Assembly (NCBI RefSeq): GCF_014863605.1
Contig: NZ_CP062252.1
Coordinates: 2,427,001-2,491,000 of the forward strand
Source of the DNA: Pseudomonas allokribbensis
GTDB lineage: Bacteria; Pseudomonadota; Gammaproteobacteria; Pseudomonadales; Pseudomonadaceae
Length of the DNA stretch: 64,000 nucleotides
Direction: 5' to 3'
Shown here: positions 17,272 to 26,754 of the stretch, piece after piece
Layout: each line of letters begins with the position of its first letter
Position numbering within the stretch: the first letter of the stretch is position 1
Made by a program: the position numbers and the translations under genes
The notes under the pieces: generated by a model
Told to the model about the DNA's origin: nothing
The model's database searches: none
The model's input: only the letters and a program-made list of their open reading frames with translations

Positions 17272-19441
17272 GTGCGAGCTGCCAGGCAGCGTTGCCGTAC
17301 TTGATCAGCATGACTTTGGCGCTGACCAGGAGGCTCACTTGTTCCTCGACTTCAACATCCTGCCACTTGAAATTGGCGGCCGGCTGGATCACTTTGCCGC
17401 GCCTGTACATCTGGTAGCGATGCACCCATCCGTTCAACGTCACACCGGATTGTTGCTGAGCGATGTCGAGTTCTGCATCGGGACGTTGCACCAGGAAAAA
17501 AGACAGCAATGGCCAATAGTTGCGCTGGGCAGGGTTGTCGCCGGGTCCAAGCACCGTGTAAACGCGGTACATCGAGAGTACGCGGTCCTGATACGCCTGT
17601 TGGGTGATCTGGCCGGTCAGACTCAGCGAAAACCCGTTGGCAAGGGCCGTGCCCGTGTAGTCGCTGTATTCGTAGGCGTGGTAACGGACGAAGGTCTTGC
17701 CTTGGTCGAGTATCACCTGCGGGGCAGGATGATTGTCCCAGGCCACATCACCCTGACCGGTTTCCGCATCGGTCAGCGGGATGATGGTGTGCAGGCTGTC
17801 GCGTGGCTCGAAGGTGCGGGTGGAGTCCGGTGCAACGCCTGGCCAGTAGGAACCGAGCGCGGCACAGATGCGTTTGTCTTCACAAAAGGGGCTGGCCATC
17901 TGATAACCGGCCAGCGCATTGATCCAGGTTCCGTTCGGACCTGGCAAGCGAACCCAGCCCACCTCCCAGCCTGGGCCGAAGACCCCGGCGGCAGCGTCCG
18001 GCAATGAAGACGGGCGAGGGGGCGAGGGGTGCCAGGTTCCGGGGGCCGGACGCGGTTTCGGCTTGCGCGGCAGCGCCACAATGGCCGTGATCCCGCGATC
18101 CTCAGGCGTGAAGGGCTGATCTTTCAAACTCAGGTTCGCGCAATAGCGCACATTCGATAAGGCTTCCAGCCTCGCATGCCAGATGTCGGGGCTGGAGAAG
18201 GCAGGTTCCTCTTTCACCCAGTGCAGGAGCCGGCGCTGATGGCAAAACGGAAAGTAATCCGTGGCGCCGATGACCGAATAGGCAGCCTTCGAAGGCAGGT
18301 TGTCTGTCAGGGGTGGGCAGATTGCCCGGACAAAACCATCAGCGGTGCCATCCTGATAGTGCAGTGCACGATAGCCACCTTGCCTGACAAGATTGGCAAC
18401 ACCCTCGCGATCATTCAGGTCCTCGATCTGGCCATCGTCTCTCACCTTGTGCCGGCCATGGACCATGCCGCCGGTGTTGGCCGGCATCATGAAAGACAGT
18501 GGTTGTCCCTTGTAATGAGCCAGCTCGACCAGATGCGGCTTGGGCTCAGGAGAAAGAATTCCCGGTCCCAGGTCAGGCTGCGTTGCCCAACCTGCAAGGT
18601 CCTTGGTGATGATGAATGGATGCTCGGATATCTCTGGCTCTTGCCAGCCGGTGCCGCTGTGGCGCAAGTGGACATGACGGATCTTTTCGTTGATCTGGTA
18701 GTTATCCAGCGTCAGGGTCAGATCCAGCCCATGCAGGCACTCCGCTCCACTGAAGAGCTTGTGCAAGGGCACTTGGAAATCCAGCCCGTCATCCAGCCCT
18801 GACTGAAAGTCCATAGGCCCGAAGCGTTGGTCATCGCCCTTCAGTTGCACCGCAAGGTAGGCGCTGTAATGCACCGGCATCACCCGAATCCCGTGGGCAT
18901 CATCGTCGACGAAGGGCAGGAAACACCGCAGTCGTTCGTCATAGCGGGCGCCTGCGGTGCCTGTTCGGGCGATCCCGGTGCGGGAGAAACACAGATCGGC
19001 ATGCTGGCCGTGGACCGTGTCGACGGCGCAGCGGTACTCTCTGGCGAACACCGCCACCGACAGTGGTGCACCTTGAGCCTGTTGCAGCAGGTCGTTGAGC
19101 GTGGGTGGCTGGATGTCGAACACGTAGTTCAGAACCGCCTCGATTTCGGCATGGGTAGGGAAAATCCCTAGAGGCTGCCCGGTCTCGTCAGCCGTGACTT
19201 GCGGTGAAGCGAGCGCGTGGTAGAGCAGGCTTTGTGCGGGCAGGGCAGGCTCGATGGCGCGGTTGCCATCAGGGCAAAAGTCCTCGAAACCGGTGAGCGT
19301 CCGGTCGATGATCAGTGGTTTGAGCAATTCTGCCTTCAGTGAAGGCGCCAGAATATCCAGGCCGTGCGCCAGCAACAGCGAATGCCAGCCACCTGGAGCC
19401 AATCGCTGACAGGTTCGGGTTACGGACTCGAGCAGATTCAT
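17258..19441 (-). CDS. Large unrecognised protein coupled to a flavoprotein
   Basis: A 727-residue soluble protein starts at the ATG at 19441, 6 bases after GGAG; the frame is open further upstream without a good start. It has no signal peptide and no membrane helix. It is rich in Trp, Tyr, His and Cys, with conserved-looking blocks FSRTGIARTGTAG, FLPFVDDDAHGIRVMPVHY, HLVELAHYKGQPLSF and CEDKRICAALGSYWPGVAPDS. A proline-rich stretch separates two halves at about residue 500. I do not recognise the family. Coupling to a LodB-like flavoprotein suggests it may be the enzyme or substrate that the flavoprotein modifies, but the sequence is not a recognisable LodA. Confidence 0.75.
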   Translation of the reverse strand: MNLLESVTRTCQRLAPGGWHSLLLAHGLDILAPSLKAELLKPLIIDRTLTGFEDFCPDGNRAIEPALPAQSLLYHALASPQVTADETGQPLGIFPTHAEIEAVLNYVFDIQPPTLNDLLQQAQGAPLSVAVFAREYRCAVDTVHGQHADLCFSRTGIARTGTAGARYDERLRCFLPFVDDDAHGIRVMPVHYSAYLAVQLKGDDQRFGPMDFQSGLDDGLDFQVPLHKLFSGAECLHGLDLTLTLDNYQINEKIRHVHLRHSGTGWQEPEISEHPFIITKDLAGWATQPDLGPGILSPEPKPHLVELAHYKGQPLSFMMPANTGGMVHGRHKVRDDGQIEDLNDREGVANLVRQGGYRALHYQDGTADGFVRAICPPLTDNLPSKAAYSVIGATDYFPFCHQRRLLHWVKEEPAFSSPDIWHARLEALSNVRYCANLSLKDQPFTPEDRGITAIVALPRKPKPRPAPGTWHPSPPRPSSLPDAAAGVFGPGWEVGWVRLPGPNGTWINALAGYQMASPFCEDKRICAALGSYWPGVAPDSTRTFEPRDSLHTIIPLTDAETGQGDVAWDNHPAPQVILDQGKTFVRYHAYEYSDYTGTALANGFSLSLTGQITQQAYQDRVLSMYRVYTVLGPGDNPAQRNYWPLLSFFLVQRPDAELDIAQQQSGVTLNGWVHRYQMYRRGKVIQPAANFKWQDVEVEEQVSLLVSAKVMLIKYGNAAWQLALESV

Positions 19442-19505
19442 GCGTGCTCCACGGTACGGTTGTACGAGGGACCATCGCACATCAATCAGTTGGCGATCGC
19501 GACTG

Positions 19506-19634
19506 TCAGAACTTACAGTCGCGACCAACGGTGCTCATCGCGGCGGTGGAGACCAAACGATAGAGTTCGACACCGGGCAATAACAGTCGGCCATTTCCGA
19601 GAAGAATGTAGCCGTCGACTTCGCGCGATGTCAT
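19506..19634 (-). CDS. Possible small ORF upstream of the large gene
   Basis: A 42-codon ORF (MTSREVDGYILL, then GNGRLLLPGVELYRL, ending GRDCKF) lies between the kinase stop and the 727-residue gene, on the same strand and 64 bases ahead of it. The frame stays open and protein-like upstream into the end of the kinase gene (SDAGLRVSG). Its amino-acid pattern (YILLGNGRLLLPGVEL) looks coding. It lacks a strong ribosome site. It may be a real small protein, a fragment of a lost gene, or chance. Confidence 0.3.
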   Translation of the reverse strand: MTSREVDGYILLGNGRLLLPGVELYRLVSTAAMSTVGRDCKF

Positions 19635-19671
19635 CCCGGACACCCGCAGGCCAGCGTCGCTTAAACAGCCA

Positions 19672-20975
19672 TCACGAATGAAGCGGCAACTTCAGCTCTG
19701 CACACAACCCGCCACCGTCACGGTTGCTCAGATTCAGCGAACCACCCAGCGCCATCGCCAGTTGCTGGGCAATCGCCAGACCCAGGCCGGTGCCACCCGT
19801 GCTGCGGTTGCGTGAGTTTTCCACGCGGTAGAACGGCTCCATCACCTGGGCCAGTTCGTCTTCGGCGATGCCCGGCCCGCGATCCATGACTTTGATCGAC
19901 AGTTCGGTGTGTTTGCGCTCGACGTGCAGTTCGGCAGCGCCGGCGAACTTCAGCGCGTTGTCGGTCAGGTTGACCAGCACCCGGCGCAAGGCGTGGGGAC
20001 GGGTGTCGATGACGGCATCGCTCTTGCCGCTCAATTGCACTTCTTTGCCCATGTCCTGATAGTCGAACACCAGGCTGTCGAGGAATGAATCCAGATTGGT
20101 GCGCCGACTTTCTTCGGTCGAACCGTGGATGCTGCGCGCATAGGCCACGCCTTCACGCACCAGATGCTCCATCTCGCCAAGGTCGTTCCACAGTTTGTCC
20201 TTTTCCGCCGAATCGTCCATGAACTCCGCGCGCAGTTTCATACGGGTGATCGGGGTTTGCAGGTCGTGGGAAATCGCCGCCAGCAATTGCATGCGTTCCT
20301 TCAGGTACGCGGCGATCCGCGCCTGCATGGTGTTGAACGCACGGGCGGCGTAGGCCACTTCGTTCGGGCCTTTTTCGTCCAGATTGATCGGATGGGCGTT
20401 GGGGTCGAGGGTTTCCACCGCATTGGCCAGGCGGGTGAGCGGGCGGATGGCAATGCGCACCGCCAGCCAGGTGCAGGCGATCATCAGCGCCAGTTGTCCG
20501 AGCAGCACCACGGGTAACCACGGCGACAGCGGCACCATCGAAGGTCGCACATCGATGGTCACCGGGCTGCCGTCGCTCAGGCGCAAATGGCCTTGAAAGT
20601 GCTTTTTCGGTCCCGGAATGTCGGTGAAGGTCAGCGGGTAGGCTTCGCCGATGGCATCGGTGATCGAGGTGACGGCAATCGGCACGTCGCCCGGGCCGAT
20701 CGGCGTGCCCGGTTCGCCTTCGCTCAGCAGGTAACCGTAGTTGTTCCGGGCCAGGCGTTCGAGCCACATCGGGCGTTCGTCGGCGGGCAAGCGGTCGAGG
20801 ATCGCGATCGAGGTCGAGACGTCGGTTTCCAGGTTGCCGAGCATGGTGTTCTTCGCGCTTTCATAGCGCTCGTAATACTGCGCACCGAACGACAGCGCCT
20901 GCGCCAACAGCAAACCGATCAGGAAAATCAGCGACAACCGTGAGGCCAGGGTACGCGGCCAGTGCAGGGCAAACG

Positions 20976-20979
<4 letters not shown>
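19672..20979 (-). CDS. Two-component sensor histidine kinase
   Basis: A 435-residue inner-membrane kinase has TM1 at about residues 14-32, a periplasmic domain of some 115 residues, TM2 at about 153-175, a HAMP linker (IRPLTRLANAVETLD) and an H-box AISHDLQTP with His238. The N box NLTDNALKFAG and the G boxes DRGPGIAEDE and GGTGLGLAI follow. It phosphorylates the response regulator encoded just upstream; the two genes overlap by 4 bases (ATGA). The signal is unknown. The divergent genes encode exported redox-type proteins, so an envelope signal such as copper or oxidant stress is plausible. Confidence 0.92.
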
Positions 20980-21716
<737 letters not shown>

Positions 21717-21786
21717 GGAGCCAAACCTCTATCAAGGGGGGGATGTCTCGCAGTCTATAGAGCCCGCGCGGGCTCGCCTGCCTGCC

Positions 21787-21891
21787 TTTGTATTGCAGTG
21801 TATCCGGCGCAACGACGGATACACGGGGACGCAAAAACACGATTTTTTCAGGGTTTTGTATCGCTGTGTATCCCCCGGCGGGCGAGATACG
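21787..21891. promoter_or_regulatory. Repeated TGTATCC/GGATACA elements in the divergent promoter
   Basis: Two related blocks begin TTTGTATTGCAGTGTATCC (21787) and TTTGTATCGCTGTGTATCC (21855). Each is followed after about 11 bases by a GGATAC/AGATAC half-site. The first block can form an inverted repeat GTGTATCC / GGATACAC. A further GGATACC lies near 21929. Direct and inverted half-sites between a response regulator and its divergent target are typical operator architecture. Assignment to this regulator is inference. Confidence 0.5.
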
Positions 21892-22022
21892 TAGCGATTT
21901 ATACCTGCCGTTTCCCGACACAGACGGGATACCTCGCGAGCCTTAAATGAGCTCCATCGAGGCACACCACAGCGCCTCGGCTCAATCAACGACCTACCCA
22001 TTGAAGCCTTGAGGAAATCGCC

Positions 22023-22286
22023 ATGAACAACAAATCCGTAATCGCCGCCTGCCTGTTTGCTGCCCTGAACATCTGCACCCTGTCGGCCCGCGCCGAAGCG
22101 GTTGCCGCTCCGCAAACCTACACCTACGGCACGCATCTGGACATCCAGAAAGTGATCTCGATGAAAGAGGACAAATCGATGACCTGCGGCATCGTCGACG
22201 CCCGCATGACTTACCTCGATTCGGCCGGTCAGACCCGCGTTCTCGACTACAGCAAATTCGCCGACGGCTGCGACAACCAGAACTGA
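22023..22286 (+). CDS. DUF2790 small exported protein
   Basis: An 87-residue protein has a signal peptide (residues 1-24, ending ARA). The DUF2790 core is YTYGTHLDIQKVISM, TCGIVDARMTYLDSAGQTRVLDYSKFADGC, with two cysteines. The family is almost confined to Pseudomonas, usually periplasmic, and some members are metal-stress inducible. It is the first gene divergent from the two-component system and probably its target. No biochemical function is known to me. Confidence 0.85.
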   Translation: MNNKSVIAACLFAALNICTLSARAEAVAAPQTYTYGTHLDIQKVISMKEDKSMTCGIVDARMTYLDSAGQTRVLDYSKFADGCDNQN

Positions 22287-22313
22287 TCCGCCCCCAATTA
22301 AAGGAAGACCGCC

Positions 22314-22610
22314 ATGAACAACGTATCGCGTTTCTTGACCGCCATTGCCTTCTCGTTTGCTGGTGTCGCGGCGCATGCCAACAGCGCCGTCGAACAGAAT
22401 AGCTGCGCCGGCAGCACCTGCTTTCAACTGAGCCCGGTGGCCAAGCAGGGCAGCGATGCCTTGATCGCCGCCGACGGCGCCAGCCACACGCCGCAAGGAC
22501 AGATGGTTGCAGCGGACGGCTCCAGTCATACCCCGCAAGGCCAGACGGTGGCCGAAAACGGCGCTAGCCGAACCCCGCAGAGCCAATGGCTGGACAGCCA
22601 GGCCGCTTAA
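22314..22610 (+). CDS. Exported small protein with three 14-residue tandem repeats
   Basis: A 98-residue protein has a signal peptide (residues 1-22, ending AHA) and a Cys pair CAGSTC at about residues 31-36. Three consecutive 14-residue repeats of the form A(A/E)xGxSxTPQxQ follow at residues 52-93. GGAAGACCGCC precedes the ATG. It lies 27 bases behind the DUF2790 gene and 78 bases before dipZ, so it is likely co-transcribed. Function unknown; low-complexity hydrophilic repeats suggest a periplasmic or surface role. Confidence 0.75.
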   Translation: MNNVSRFLTAIAFSFAGVAAHANSAVEQNSCAGSTCFQLSPVAKQGSDALIAADGASHTPQGQMVAADGSSHTPQGQTVAENGASRTPQSQWLDSQAA

Positions 22611-22688
22611 GCCCCCGAGCGTGTCTGTCGGTCATTGGCAGACACCTGTTTTATCGGCAGACCGCCCATCCTTCAAGAGGTGAACCTC

Positions 22689-23903
22689 ATGTTCCTTATC
22701 GCTTTCCTGGGCGGTCTGTTGACTGTCCTCAGCCCCTGCATCCTGCCGGTGGTGCCGTTCCTGTTTGCGGGCGTCGACCGCAGCCGTTCTTCGATCCTGC
22801 TGACCCTCGGCGGCATGGCCCTGACCTTCGCGGCGATTTCGAGCCTGGCGGTGGTCAGCAGCGAGTGGGTGATTCAGGCCAACAACACCGGTCGGCACAT
22901 CGCCCTGGTGGTGATGGTGCTGTTCGCTTTGTCGCTGATTTCCGCGCGCATTGGTGACTGGCTGGCGCGGCCGTTTGTATTGCTCGGCAATCGTCTCGAT
23001 CCGGACACCCGGCAGAAGGCCGGCCCCATGGGCTCGATCATGATCGGCGTTGCCACGGGGTTGCTGTGGGCGCCGTGTGCCGGCCCGATCCTCGGCGTGA
23101 TCCTCACCGGCGCCATGCTGCAAGGTGCCAACGCCCAGACCAGCCTGTTGCTGCTGGCCTACGGTGCGGGCAGTGCGTTGTCGCTGGGGACGCTGATTTT
23201 CGCCGGTCGCGGCCTGGTCAACCGGTTGAAACCGTCGATCCCGTTCACCGGCTGGTTCCGGCGCGGGGCGGGCGTTGCGGTGTTGGCGGCGGCCGCGGTG
23301 ATCTCCACTGGCGCTGATAAAACCCTGCTGGCCGGCACCTCGTCCGAAGGCGTCGCCAGCGTCGAGAAAAACGTATTGGAAAACGCGCCGAAAGTAGTCG
23401 ACTACTTCATCAGCAAAGTGCGGGCGGATTCGACTTCCGATGAGCAGGGCAAAGGCGCGATGCCGTCTCTGACCGGCGCAGTGCAATGGCTGAACTCACC
23501 GGAACTGAGCGCCGAATCCCTGCGTGGCAAAGTGGTGCTGGTGGACTTCTGGACCTACGACTGCATCAACTGCCAGCACACGCTGCCATACGTGAAGGAC
23601 TGGGAGAAAAAGTACGGCAAGGACGGCCTCGTGGTGATTGGCGTGCACACCCCGGAATACGGTTACGAGCGGATCATCGACAACGTCAAGGATCAGGTAC
23701 GGAAACTCGGCATCACCTACCCGGTGGCCATCGACAACAACTACGCGATCTGGCGCAACTTCGACAATCAGTACTGGCCGGCGCACTACCTGATCGACGC
23801 CAAGGGCCAGGTGCGTTACACCCACTTTGGCGAGGGGCGTTATGAGGCGCAGGAGCAGATGATTCAACAGCTGCTGAAAGAGGCCAAGGCGCCTGCAGCC
23901 TGA
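22689..23903 (+). CDS. dipZ: DipZ-type disulfide reductase: CcdA-like membrane domain fused to thioredoxin domain
   Basis: A 404-residue protein. Residues 1-210 form six CcdA-like helices, with the paired Cys-Pro motifs LSPCILPVVPF and WAPCAGPILG. Residues 265-404 form a TlpA-like periplasmic thioredoxin domain with C292-I-N-C295 in the active site, followed by HTPEYGYE and a cis-Pro region YWPAHYLID. It passes electrons from cytoplasmic thioredoxin to periplasmic thiols. The start at 22689 follows GAGGT. The linkage to DUF2790 and a sensor kinase suggests envelope thiol or metal stress repair. Confidence 0.9.
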   Translation: MFLIAFLGGLLTVLSPCILPVVPFLFAGVDRSRSSILLTLGGMALTFAAISSLAVVSSEWVIQANNTGRHIALVVMVLFALSLISARIGDWLARPFVLLGNRLDPDTRQKAGPMGSIMIGVATGLLWAPCAGPILGVILTGAMLQGANAQTSLLLLAYGAGSALSLGTLIFAGRGLVNRLKPSIPFTGWFRRGAGVAVLAAAAVISTGADKTLLAGTSSEGVASVEKNVLENAPKVVDYFISKVRADSTSDEQGKGAMPSLTGAVQWLNSPELSAESLRGKVVLVDFWTYDCINCQHTLPYVKDWEKKYGKDGLVVIGVHTPEYGYERIIDNVKDQVRKLGITYPVAIDNNYAIWRNFDNQYWPAHYLIDAKGQVRYTHFGEGRYEAQEQMIQQLLKEAKAPAA

Positions 23904-23921
23904 ACCGCGAACATCAATGGC

Positions 23922-24383
23922 TCACAGGTCGCGCACCATGAGCCATTGTTCGTTGTCCCAGGCCTGAAAACGCTCCAGCACTCTCCAGCCGCGTTTTGCG
24001 TAGTAGTCCTGTTTGTTTTGCGTATGCAGGTAGAAACGCGGAAGGCCTTGTTTCTTTGCTTGCTCGGCAATCCCTTCGATCAACTTTTCTGCCAGCCCCT
24101 GACCGCGAGATTCGGGGCTGACCAGCACGCAGGCCAGCCAAGGCTCCAGATCCGGTCGTTGCGCAAGATCTGCACGAGCCAGTGCCGCGCCACCCAGCAA
24201 GCGCTCGCCGTCCAGTGCGATCAGGCAGCGCCAATCACCATTGGTTTGCCCTTCGGCAAATTCCCGCTGCCATTCGGCCAATGGTTGATGGGCATATTCG
24301 TAGTGAAACTGGCGGTGGATCCACTCGGCGTAAGTGTCGCTGTGCTGCATGTGGTCGGCGAGCCATTCGAGGCGCAAGGACAT
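23922..24383 (-). CDS. GNAT-family N-acetyltransferase
   Basis: A 153-residue GNAT protein has strands and motif A VLVSPESRGQGLAEKLIEGIAEQAKKQG (acetyl-CoA pyrophosphate loop R-G-x-G-x-A). It ends with motif B FYLHTQNKQDYYAKRGWRVLERF. Substrate unknown. The long open frame upstream of 24383 is antisense to other genes and is not coding; the ATG at 24383 gives the normal family length. Confidence 0.88.
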   Translation of the reverse strand: MSLRLEWLADHMQHSDTYAEWIHRQFHYEYAHQPLAEWQREFAEGQTNGDWRCLIALDGERLLGGAALARADLAQRPDLEPWLACVLVSPESRGQGLAEKLIEGIAEQAKKQGLPRFYLHTQNKQDYYAKRGWRVLERFQAWDNEQWLMVRDL

Positions 24384-24608
24384 GGTCGGATTCCGTTCTC
24401 GGGTCGGGAGCGCATGAGAGCCGATCCGCTCGCGCATTGGCAACCCCCGACAGTGTTTCGGGGCCTTTACAAAATCCCGCCATTCATCGGCGAAAGCCCG
24501 GTTTACGGGCTCTTTAGACGATTGGAGGGGACGCCGGGCGGCCTCGGCGCGATAGTGGTGGAGCAGGGTGATGTGAACCCTGTCACACATAAGAAAAGCG
24601 AGGTTGCC

Positions 24609-24881
24609 ATGCCGAAATTCGTGATTGAACGCGAGATTCCAGGGGCCGGAAAGCTGTCGGAGCAAGAACTCAAAGCAGTGTCGCAAACGTCCTGCAACGT
24701 GCTGCGTGAACTCGGGCCGGAGGTGCAGTGGCTGCAGAGTTACGTCACTGCCGACAAGATTTACTGCGTGTACATCGCACCCAACGAAGAGCTGGTGCGC
24801 GAACACGCCCGGCAAGGGGGATTCCCGGCCAACAGCGTGTCCCGGGTGACGACCATCATCGACCCGACGACCGCCGAGTGA
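24609..24881 (+). CDS. DUF4242-family small protein
   Basis: A 90-residue protein, MPKFVIEREIPGAG then SEQELKAVSQTSCNVLRELG and WLQSYVTADKIYCVYIAPNEELVREHARQGGF, matches the nickel-binding-like / DUF4242 small ferredoxin-fold family. Members are cytoplasmic with no settled function. AGCGAGGT precedes the ATG. It is followed 33 bases later by a methyltransferase on the same strand. Confidence 0.85.
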   Translation: MPKFVIEREIPGAGKLSEQELKAVSQTSCNVLRELGPEVQWLQSYVTADKIYCVYIAPNEELVREHARQGGFPANSVSRVTTIIDPTTAE

Positions 24882-24914
24882 CGCCTGATCCAACCTGTCG
24901 TGGAGCACCTGTTC

Positions 24915-25727
24915 ATGAGTACCCCCGTTGATCTCACTGCCCTGAAGGAACGCCAGAAAGTCGCCTGGGCCAGCGGCGACTACGCCGTGATCGGCACCAC
25001 CCTGCAGATCGTCGGCGAAACCCTCGCCGAAGCCTGCGATTTGCGCTGCGATGAGGAAGTGCTGGACGTCGCCGCCGGCAATGGCAATGCCACGCTGGCG
25101 GCGGCACGTCGTGGTTGTCTGGTGACGTCCACCGACTATGTCGCGGCGCTGCTGGAACGCGGCCAGGATCGGGCGCGGGCCGAACACCTGGACGTGACCT
25201 TTCAGGTGGCCGACGCCGAAGCGCTGCCGTTCGCCGATTCCAGTTTCGATGCGGTGCTGTCGACTTTCGGTGTGATGTTCGCACCGGATCAGACCAAGGC
25301 TGCGAAGGAGTTGGCGCGCGTCTGTCGCCGTGGCGGGCGGATCGGTCTGGCCAACTGGACGCCGGAAGGCTTCGTCGGCCAGATGTTCAAGACCCTCGGC
25401 CGCCATTTGCCACCGCCACCCGGTGCCCAGCCCCCGTCGAACTGGGGCGCGGAAGCCTGGTTGCATTCGCAGTTCGATGATCGCCAGTTCCAGGTGCAGG
25501 TGACTCGTCGTCACTTCAACTTCCGCTATCGCTCGGCGGCGCATTTCATCGACATCTTCCGCCACTGGTACGGACCGGTGCACAAGGCGTTCGCGGCGTT
25601 GCCGCCGGAGAGCGGGCAGGCGCTGGAAGGAGATCTGACGCAATTGATCGACGGGCTGAACCGGGCAGGACCGGAGTCGATGGTGGTGCCCAGTGAGTAT
25701 CTGGAGGTGGTGATTACCAAACGCTGA
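24915..25727 (+). CDS. Class I SAM-dependent methyltransferase
   Basis: A 270-residue enzyme has motif I VLDVAAGNGNATLAAARRG, post-I TSTDYV, motif II VADAEALPFADSSFDAVLSTFGVMFAPD and motif III RVCRRGGRIGLANWTPEG. This is the UbiE-like small-molecule type. The ATG at 24915 follows GGAGCACC. Probable operon with the DUF4242 gene. Substrate unknown. Confidence 0.88.
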   Translation: MSTPVDLTALKERQKVAWASGDYAVIGTTLQIVGETLAEACDLRCDEEVLDVAAGNGNATLAAARRGCLVTSTDYVAALLERGQDRARAEHLDVTFQVADAEALPFADSSFDAVLSTFGVMFAPDQTKAAKELARVCRRGGRIGLANWTPEGFVGQMFKTLGRHLPPPPGAQPPSNWGAEAWLHSQFDDRQFQVQVTRRHFNFRYRSAAHFIDIFRHWYGPVHKAFAALPPESGQALEGDLTQLIDGLNRAGPESMVVPSEYLEVVITKR

Positions 25728-25734
25728 GCGCAAA

Positions 25735-25768
25735 CCCGTGTGGGAGCGAGCCTGCTCGCTCCCACGGG
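25735..25768. repeat. REP palindrome between convergent genes
   Basis: TGGGAGCGAG cct CTCGCTCCCA, the standard fluorescens-group REP core extended by CCCG / CGGG, lies between the methyltransferase and pcs stops. It could act as a bidirectional terminator. Confidence 0.85.
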
Positions 25769-25772
25769 ATTT

Positions 25773-26495
25773 CTATTTCAGGTGCGAAGCATCAAACCAC
25801 TCCAGCGCCGTGCGCCAGATGCAGATGCCGAGAAAGTACGCCGACGCCAGCAACCACAGGCCCATCACCAGTGGATTGATCACCGGGTGGTTGATCACCA
25901 GCGACAGACTGCACAGCAACCAGATCGCCGTCACCGCGATATTGATCGGCATGAAGCGGCGTACGCGGAACGGGTGCAGGAATTTCATCCGGGTGATGGT
26001 CAGCAACGCCAGGCCGATCACGGTCAGGAAGGTAATCCACGGCCCCGGGCCGATGATGTACAAGCACAGCGCAACCACGTTCCACGCGGCGGGGAAGCCG
26101 ACGAAATAGTTGTCCTTGCTCTTCATGTTGACGTTGCAGAAGCAGAACAGCGACGACACCAGAATCAGCGACACCGTCAGCAGCAGCGTGTAGTCGGGCA
26201 GCGGAATGTAGCGATAGATGAACAGCGCCGGAATGAACACATAAGTCAGGTAATCGATCACCAGATCGAGGATCGATCCGTCGAAACTCGGCAGCACCGA
26301 CTGCACATTGACCTTGCGCGCCAGCGCGCCGTCGAGGCCGTCGACGATCAGCGCCACACCCAGCCACATCAGGCAGTGGGTCGGCTGGTTTTCCAGCAGG
26401 GCGAGGGTGGCCAGAAAGGCAGTGACCACGCCAGTCGCGGTGAAACCATGGGCGCCCCAGGCCTTGAGCCTGGCGATGTGGACGGTCGATATCAC
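25773..26495 (-). CDS. pcs: Phosphatidylcholine synthase
   Basis: A 240-residue membrane protein with about eight helices has the CDP-alcohol phosphotransferase motif DG-x2-AR-x8-G-x3-D-x3-D (DGALAR then FDGSILDLVID). It condenses choline with CDP-diacylglycerol to phosphatidylcholine in the inner membrane. The GTG at 26495 lies 8 bases after GGAGA and gives the usual family N-terminus (HIARLKAWGAHGFTATGVV); the longer frame upstream is not supported. Confidence 0.93.
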   Translation of the reverse strand: MISTVHIARLKAWGAHGFTATGVVTAFLATLALLENQPTHCLMWLGVALIVDGLDGALARKVNVQSVLPSFDGSILDLVIDYLTYVFIPALFIYRYIPLPDYTLLLTVSLILVSSLFCFCNVNMKSKDNYFVGFPAAWNVVALCLYIIGPGPWITFLTVIGLALLTITRMKFLHPFRVRRFMPINIAVTAIWLLCSLSLVINHPVINPLVMGLWLLASAYFLGICIWRTALEWFDASHLK

Positions 26496-26754
26496 AGGGG
26501 CGTTCTCCAGAAAGTGAAGCGAGCCGGGTATCACGCTTGATTGACAAGGGTGGCGGCCAACCGGGTCGGGTTTGCAGCTATCGACCGGTCGGGCCGGGAT
26601 AAGGTTCACCCTTCATGAATCTTAGCTGGCCGGGAAAATTTTTCGACGCCGAAATCGCTTCCCCGCAGCAGCGTCAGCCAAACGGTGCTGGCGCAACGCG
26701 TGCGGAGGTCTATCGTTGCCTGACGCTGTTACGCCTTTGCCTGAGGACGATGTC

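Noticed and set aside
25735..25768. Reading the palindrome as a CRISPR unit
   Set aside because: It is a single REP element with no spacer-repeat array.
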